NCBI GenBank assembly: GCA_934102255.1
Contig: CAKOSN010000037.1
Span: 1-16,026, forward strand
Reading direction: 5' to 3'
Origin: an uncultured Bacilli bacterium
Lineage (GTDB): Bacteria; Bacillota_I; Bacilli_A; RF39; UBA660
Length of the DNA: 16,026 bases
Below, in pieces: positions 12,346 to 16,026 of the stretch. Each line of letters begins with the position of its first letter. Position 1 is the stretch's first letter. The position numbers were made by a program, and so were the translations under genes. The notes below the pieces were generated by a model. That model ran no database searches. It saw nothing but the letters and a program-made list of their open reading frames with translations, and was not told where the DNA came from.

Positions 12346-13077
12346 TTAATCACACCTCTTACCAAATTTTCTTTCCAAACTCAATCCATTATATTTATCA
12401 ATCTTAATATTTCCATCATCACTAATCCCATAAAGCACTTGATCATCTTTAACAATCTCTAAAACCCCAACTCCATTTAAGAAAGTCTTATTATAATCGT
12501 AAATAAAGTCCAAACCTCTTTCTTCTTTTGGCTCCAAAGTAAAATAAGCCCGATACTTATCTAGTTGCCTCTTATACAAATCTTTTTTAGTTGCTAAGAT
12601 ATTAAAATCATCAAGATATAACTGCAACCCCGATAATAAAGTATAGCAAAAATCCCTTATATTACCCCTAAGACTCGTACTAGGCAAGCCTACATAAACT
12701 ATTGCCATTTCTACTAAATTACCAATATTAATTATATCATCTTCGCATAAATAAACCTTATTAGCGTCCATATCCTCACATAATTTACCTGATTTATAAT
12801 AACTATCAATGCCTAAAAACCCATCATGAGAATTATATGTTTCCCTTAAAAATTCAAGTTCATACATTACAAACCTTTTAACTTCCAACCCCATCTTTAA
12901 CCTTTCCTGCTCATTAAAATTAATACCCGCTACCAAAGATAACCTTTTTCTACTTTCCTCTATCTTATCAAAATTTCTAACTATGCTAATATCCTCTAAC
13001 TCCTTAGCAACCATAGGAACCCTTTTTATACTATAAATACTTGAGCCCTTTAAATTAAGAGCAAGCCTACAAATCAT
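12346..13077 (-). CDS. Unrecognised 243-aa protein, third gene of the spoVT operon
   Basis: No family is recognised. The ATG at 13077 overlaps the upstream gene by 11 bases but has no clear ribosome site; an in-frame ATG at 13014, five bases after AAAAGGG, would give 222 aa and may be the real start. The protein looks soluble, with a charged helical N-terminal half and cysteines at 3, 100, 111, 144 and 242. Near the C-terminus it has Y216-GISDDG-NIKI226, a motif with the same spacing as in the preceding 93-aa protein. Its position after spoVT suggests, but does not show, a role in sporulation or germination. Confidence 0.72.
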   Translation of the reverse strand: MICRLALNLKGSSIYSIKRVPMVAKELEDISIVRNFDKIEESRKRLSLVAGINFNEQERLKMGLEVKRFVMYELEFLRETYNSHDGFLGIDSYYKSGKLCEDMDANKVYLCEDDIINIGNLVEMAIVYVGLPSTSLRGNIRDFCYTLLSGLQLYLDDFNILATKKDLYKRQLDKYRAYFTLEPKEERGLDFIYDYNKTFLNGVGVLEIVKDDQVLYGISDDGNIKIDKYNGLSLERKFGKRCD

Positions 13078-13348
13078 ATCTTTGAAAGAACATATTAATA
13101 TAATTATTCTTCTTATCTAAAGCAATATTCTTCCCTCGAAAAGCCTCATCTAAAATCTTAATACGCCCTTGAGATGTTAATATATAAGTAGGTATGCCCG
13201 AAACAAACATTACCCCTAAAGTATTACCATCCTCTAAAAACATATCTTTTTTTAAAATCTTTAAAGAAATAGCCGACCTTAAACCAATTTTCTTCATTTC
13301 CCACTCTAAATCCCTTAAAAAAGTCAAAATAAAACCCGTATTATCCAT
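13067..13348 (-). CDS. Unrecognised 93-aa protein, second gene of the spoVT operon
   Basis: No family is recognised. The ATG is seven bases after an AGGAGA ribosome site. The protein is basic, has no signal peptide, and contains an N-terminal aromatic helix (FILTFLRDLEWEMKK, 6-20), then an alternating beta-type pattern: LGVMFVSGIPTYILTSQGRIKIL (44-66). The Y55-ILTSQG-RIKI65 segment resembles a motif in the next protein. It lies 33 bases after spoVT and overlaps the next gene by 11 bases, so the three genes form one operon. Confidence 0.72.
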   Translation of the reverse strand: MDNTGFILTFLRDLEWEMKKIGLRSAISLKILKKDMFLEDGNTLGVMFVSGIPTYILTSQGRIKILDEAFRGKNIALDKKNNYINMFFQRYDL

Positions 13349-13381
13349 AAAATCTCCTGTTCTAATACGAGTATATAATTC

Positions 13382-13849
13382 TTAACATGAAATATCAAGT
13401 TTAGAAGTAACTAAAATATTAATAATTTTCCCAATTTCTTTATTACATTCACTATTTATAACTAAAATAATCCCTTCTACATTACTATCAATAATAACCG
13501 GTCTTATATCACACCCACTACAAATCTCGTCTTTAATCTTATCCATTTCATATAAAGACATATTAATATATTTTTTTACTTCAAACTGTCCTATATCTGT
13601 ATTATTAAAGATAACATCCTCACGATTAGTTGCCAAAAACTTAATACCACTATAATTAGTTAAAATAGTCAGTAAAGTCTTAACATAATCATTATATTCT
13701 TTGATAGCTATCCTTTTATTTAAAACAATTTTATCGCCGTCCATACCTATTTCTAAAGTATCATTCGTCTTAATAGAAAGCCTTTTTCTTATATCCTTAG
13801 GAATTACAATGCGACCTAATTCATCAATTCTTTTTATTTGTCCGTTCAT
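13382..13849 (-). CDS. spoVT: AbrB-family stage V sporulation regulator SpoVT
   Basis: SpoVT is a transcription factor of the forespore sigma-G regulon in B. subtilis. The N-terminal swapped-hairpin DNA-binding domain is clear: GQIKRIDELGRIVIPKDIRKRL (3-24), then NDTLEIGMDGDKIVLNK (29-45). The remaining 105 residues match the position of the GAF-like ligand domain of SpoVT, with a ICSGCDIRPVIIDSN segment (108-123). Length is 155 aa against 178 in Bacillus. The two-domain layout distinguishes it from AbrB (about 95 aa). The ATG has GAGG seven bases upstream. It is divergent from femX and heads an operon with two unrecognised genes. Confidence 0.87.
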   Translation of the reverse strand: MNGQIKRIDELGRIVIPKDIRKRLSIKTNDTLEIGMDGDKIVLNKRIAIKEYNDYVKTLLTILTNYSGIKFLATNREDVIFNNTDIGQFEVKKYINMSLYEMDKIKDEICSGCDIRPVIIDSNVEGIILVINSECNKEIGKIINILVTSKLDISC

Positions 13850-14012
13850 ATCTTACCTCTAAATTTATTATTATCTTTTTTTAAAAATTTATAACATTAT
13901 TTTTTATCAATATATCTTATTATTACTTCCAACAGCCTCCACCCCTGAAAAGTATTTCTTATAAATTATTAGTTTTAATTCTTTTTAACTATTAAATATT
14001 TAAATTTTAGTT

Positions 14013-14018
14013 TATACT
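14013..14018 (+). promoter_or_regulatory. Possible -10 of the femX-Nudix operon
   Basis: TATACT lies 18 bases before the ATG at 14036. Transcription would begin around 14025, leaving a leader only about 11 bases long that contains the ribosome site GGGTGA. No good -35 is visible. Confidence 0.35.
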
Positions 14019-14035
14019 TATAAATGGGTGATACA

Positions 14036-15268
14036 ATGAAATTTACAGAACTAACAGAACAGGAATTTCAAGATTTTGTAGATACACAGCCAAGTAAGAA
14101 CTTTTTTCAAACTGTAATGATGAAAAAGAAGTTAGAATGTGATGATACTAAAGTTTACTTAGTTGGGGTTAAAGAAGATAATAAAGTTATTGGGGCTAGT
14201 TTACTCGCAGAAACGCATCAGAAATTTCTTGGTAAAACGACATTTGAAGCTTATAAAGGATTTATTTTAGATTACAAAAATAAAGAATTGCTTAGATTTA
14301 TGACTGATAATGTCAAAAAATTTTTAAAAGAAAAAAATGGTTTAAAATTAGTAATTGACCCTTACATCCCAGCTGTTTCTCGTAATATGGAAGCTGAAAT
14401 TACTGATGAATTTGATAACCGTGATATTATAGAATATTTACATACATTAGGTTATAAAGACTCACAAAGTGATCAAGTAAAATGGACTTACTGTCTTGAT
14501 ATTAATGGTAAAACTAGTAAAGAACTATTTAATGATTTTCGTAGTAGTACACGTAACAATATTAATAAAACTTTAACTAAATATGACTTAAATATTAGAA
14601 CTTTATCTAAAGATGAGTTAAAAGAATTTAAAACTATTACTAGTGATACTTGTGATCGCCGTTCATTTGCGGATAAATCTTTAAAATATTATGAAGAAAT
14701 GTTTGATTGTTTTAAAGATGATGTTACTTTTAAAATATGTGAAATTAATTTAAAAAATTATATTCAAAAGTTAGAAGATTCTAACAATGAAATGACTTCT
14801 AAGCTAAGTGAGTTATCAGATTCTAATTCTAACTTAAAGAAAAAAGAAGTCATGAAAAAAGACATCGAAAATAATGAGAAGAAAATAAAAGAAGCTAAAG
14901 ATTTAATGCAAGAAAAAGGCGAAATAATTCCTTTATCTGCTGCTATGTTTATATTATATGGTGATGAAATTATCTATTTATTTAGCGGTTCATATGCCCA
15001 GTACATGCAGTTCTGTGGACAATATCGCTTGCAATGGGAAATAATTAAATATGCTGCTGAACATAATTACAAGAGATATAACTTCTTTGGTATTCAAGAT
15101 GTATTTAATCCAAATGGTAAAGACCGTGGTGTTTATGAATTTAAAAAAGGTTTTGGGGGCTATGTTGAGGAATTACTTGGAGCTTATGAATTATCATTAA
15201 GTCCAGCCAATACATTACTTAATATCTTAAAGAAAATTAAACACATAATTAAAAAGAAAGGAAATTAA
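14036..15268 (+). CDS. FemABX-family peptidoglycan peptidyltransferase
   Basis: FemABX enzymes add amino acids from aminoacyl-tRNA to the peptidoglycan precursor to form or extend interpeptide bridges, working in the cytosol at the membrane. The start is the ATG at 14036, five bases after GGGTGA; an ATG 12 bases upstream lies in the ribosome site. The 410-aa protein has two GNAT-like domains, a SSTRNNINKT segment (170-179), DRRSFADKSLKYYEEM (207-222), and a two-helix coiled-coil arm (about 238-294) inserted in the second domain as in FemA. The second domain ends in GSYAQYMQFCGQYRLQWE and YEFKKGFGG. The single copy suggests a FemX/MurM-type enzyme. The Nudix gene follows three bases later. The charged amino acid cannot be told from sequence. 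Confidence 0.9.
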   Translation: MKFTELTEQEFQDFVDTQPSKNFFQTVMMKKKLECDDTKVYLVGVKEDNKVIGASLLAETHQKFLGKTTFEAYKGFILDYKNKELLRFMTDNVKKFLKEKNGLKLVIDPYIPAVSRNMEAEITDEFDNRDIIEYLHTLGYKDSQSDQVKWTYCLDINGKTSKELFNDFRSSTRNNINKTLTKYDLNIRTLSKDELKEFKTITSDTCDRRSFADKSLKYYEEMFDCFKDDVTFKICEINLKNYIQKLEDSNNEMTSKLSELSDSNSNLKKKEVMKKDIENNEKKIKEAKDLMQEKGEIIPLSAAMFILYGDEIIYLFSGSYAQYMQFCGQYRLQWEIIKYAAEHNYKRYNFFGIQDVFNPNGKDRGVYEFKKGFGGYVEELLGAYELSLSPANTLLNILKKIKHIIKKKGN

Positions 15269-15271
15269 TAT

Positions 15272-15703
15272 ATGAACTCAATTATAGTCGGAGGTTTTAT
15301 AGAAAAAGACGGCAAATTCTTATTAGTACAAGAAGCTAAAGAAATATGCAGAGGAAAATGGAATATTCCTGCTGGTCATCTCGAACCACAAGAAAGTATT
15401 TTTGATGGAGCTAAAAGAGAAATTTTTGAGGAAACTGGCTGTAAAGTAGAACTAACTGGAGTCCTAAAAGTTTGTAATAAAATTTTAGAAGATGGTATTT
15501 GGCTTGGTATAATTTTTTCAACTAAATTATTAGAAGAAAACATAAATATAAATAAATCAGAAATATTAGATGTAAAATGGTTTAGCTATGAGGAAATACT
15601 AAAAATGAAAGATGAATTAAGGTCACCTGACTGGATAATAAGTAATCTTAATACTCTTGTAGAAAAAAAGCAAGCAGAATTAGATATAATTAAAGTAATA
15701 TAA
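15272..15703 (+). CDS. Nudix hydrolase
   Basis: Nudix enzymes cleave nucleoside diphosphate derivatives, here of unknown identity. The Nudix box matches its consensus completely: G35-x5-E41-x7-R49-E50-x2-E53-E54-x-G56-x (GHLEPQ-E-SIFDGAK-REIFEETG). The N-terminus IIVGGFIEKDGKFLLVQE is the usual first strand pair, and KWNIPAGH precedes the box. A WF-x-EEI segment (about 112-118) is the common end of the fold. The protein has 143 aa, a normal size. The ATG uses AAAGGA overlapping the end of femX and lies three bases after its stop, so the two are co-expressed. A housekeeping role in clearing damaged or toxic nucleotides is likely; specificity is open. Confidence 0.93.
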   Translation: MNSIIVGGFIEKDGKFLLVQEAKEICRGKWNIPAGHLEPQESIFDGAKREIFEETGCKVELTGVLKVCNKILEDGIWLGIIFSTKLLEENININKSEILDVKWFSYEEILKMKDELRSPDWIISNLNTLVEKKQAELDIIKVI

Positions 15704-15715
15704 TATCTTCAAATA

Positions 15716-15777
15716 TAAATAAAAAGTAACTGTTTAAAATTAAAATAATTAGTTTTATAACAGTTACTTTTTATTTA
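15716..15777. terminator. Bidirectional terminator after the Nudix gene
   Basis: A 19-bp perfect stem (arms 15716-15734 and 15759-15777) contains AAAAAGTAACTGTT and its complement, and the inner TAAAA/TTTTA can extend it. The A and T tracts at both feet make it suitable for both strands. It lies 13 bases after the Nudix stop. Confidence 0.85.
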
Positions 15778-15800
15778 GTTTTCTATCAAAATATCGCTAA

Positions 15801-15843
15801 CAAAAAAACTGTTTAACCAATTAGCAATGGAATAAACAGTTTT
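15801..15843 (-). terminator. Terminator of the aldehyde dehydrogenase gene
   Basis: On the minus strand an 11-bp stem (AAAACTGTTTA with its complement, arms 15833-15843 and 15805-15815) has a 17-base loop that can itself pair through CCA/TGG, and is followed by further T residues. It lies 13 bases after the gene stop. Confidence 0.7.
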
Positions 15844-15855
15844 CATTTTGTGTTT

Positions 15856-16026
15856 TTAAAGTATATTTTTTAAAATGACAGTCTTAGTTCTACTCATTTC
15901 ATGAAGAGTACTAGCAACACCCTCATTACCATAACCAGAATGCTTCCAACCACCAAATGGCATTTCAAATGAACGGAAGAAAGAAGCACCATTAATAATT
16001 ACGCCACCACATTCAAGTTCATTAGC
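15856..16026 (-). CDS. Aldehyde dehydrogenase, C-terminal end (partial)
   Basis: The last 56 codons of an NAD(P)-dependent aldehyde dehydrogenase are present; the rest lies beyond the right edge. The characteristic C-terminal motif is clear: VIINGASFFRSFEMPFGGWKHSGYG in two parts (positions 9-33 of the fragment, with the PFGGxKxSGxGxEG pattern), ending RTKTVILKNIL. The catalytic cysteine and glutamate lie outside the window, so activity and substrate cannot be judged. It is convergent with the Nudix gene and has its own terminator. Confidence 0.92.
   Translation of the reverse strand, partial: ANELECGGVIINGASFFRSFEMPFGGWKHSGYGNEGVASTLHEMSRTKTVILKNIL

Noticed and set aside
13194..13385. Plus-strand open frame opposite the 93-aa gene
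   Set aside because: It has no ribosome site and the opposite strand has a strong one in an operon with overlapping genes.
1..16026. tRNA or rRNA genes
   Set aside because: No cloverleaf ends with the conserved TTCGA and acceptor pairing, and no rRNA-like sequence, was found on reading both strands; a tRNA or covariance scan would settle this.

Overview
This window comes from an AT-rich, endospore-forming member of the Bacillota (Firmicutes). It is probably an uncultured gut lineage of Bacilli or a relative, but the sequence does not fix the genus. TGA is used as a stop (for example at the ends of the yabP, yabG and second ABC genes), so the Mycoplasma genetic code does not apply. The gene order follows the Bacillus subtilis metS-tatD-yabE-ksgA-yabG-veg-spoVG block and the yabP-yabQ-divIC block, and the sporulation genes yabG, yabP, yabQ and spoVT are present. 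Apart from a divergent pair of genes near the right end, everything lies on the minus strand, so the biological order runs from high to low coordinates.

Right end, 15.7-16.0 kb: the C-terminus of an aldehyde dehydrogenase (minus) faces a plus-strand FemABX peptidyltransferase + Nudix hydrolase operon, with two hairpin terminators between them. Region 12.3-13.85 kb: spoVT heads a minus-strand operon with two unrecognised genes. Region 11.9-12.35 kb is a 410-bp gene-free stretch with a GC-richer hairpin, two palindromic operator-like sites 40 bp apart and a good promoter for an orphan 248-aa gene. Region 7.9-11.03 kb: a Met-type T-box leader with its own promoter drives metG-tatD-3D-domain protein, ending in a terminator that overlaps the last gene. 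Region 6.5-7.9 kb: a GNAT acetyltransferase and rsmA/ksgA form an operon; the GNAT gene sits where Bacillus has rnmV. A 33-bp tandem repeat then separates rsmA from yabG-veg. spoVG follows with a clear promoter and terminator.

A standalone IS200-type element (4.26-4.96 kb) is inserted just outside the spoVG terminator. Its leader can hide the tnpA ribosome-binding site in read-through RNA, as in classical IS200. Beyond it lie yabP-yabQ (terminator), divIC, and an operon of two EcfA-like ABC ATPases, truA and an unknown 139-aa gene. The left edge carries the start of one more minus-strand gene.

The most unusual content is the truA operon. The two ATPases occupy the positions of ecfA1 and ecfA2 and keep EcfA-like C-termini, but ecfT is missing and both proteins have lost catalytic residues. 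The losses are complementary: at most one composite ATP site could be built from the Walker A of one and the signature loop of the other. Further items worth attention are the two operator-like palindromes, the spoVT-linked unknown pair that share a short motif, and a GC-rich motif found in three intergenic regions.
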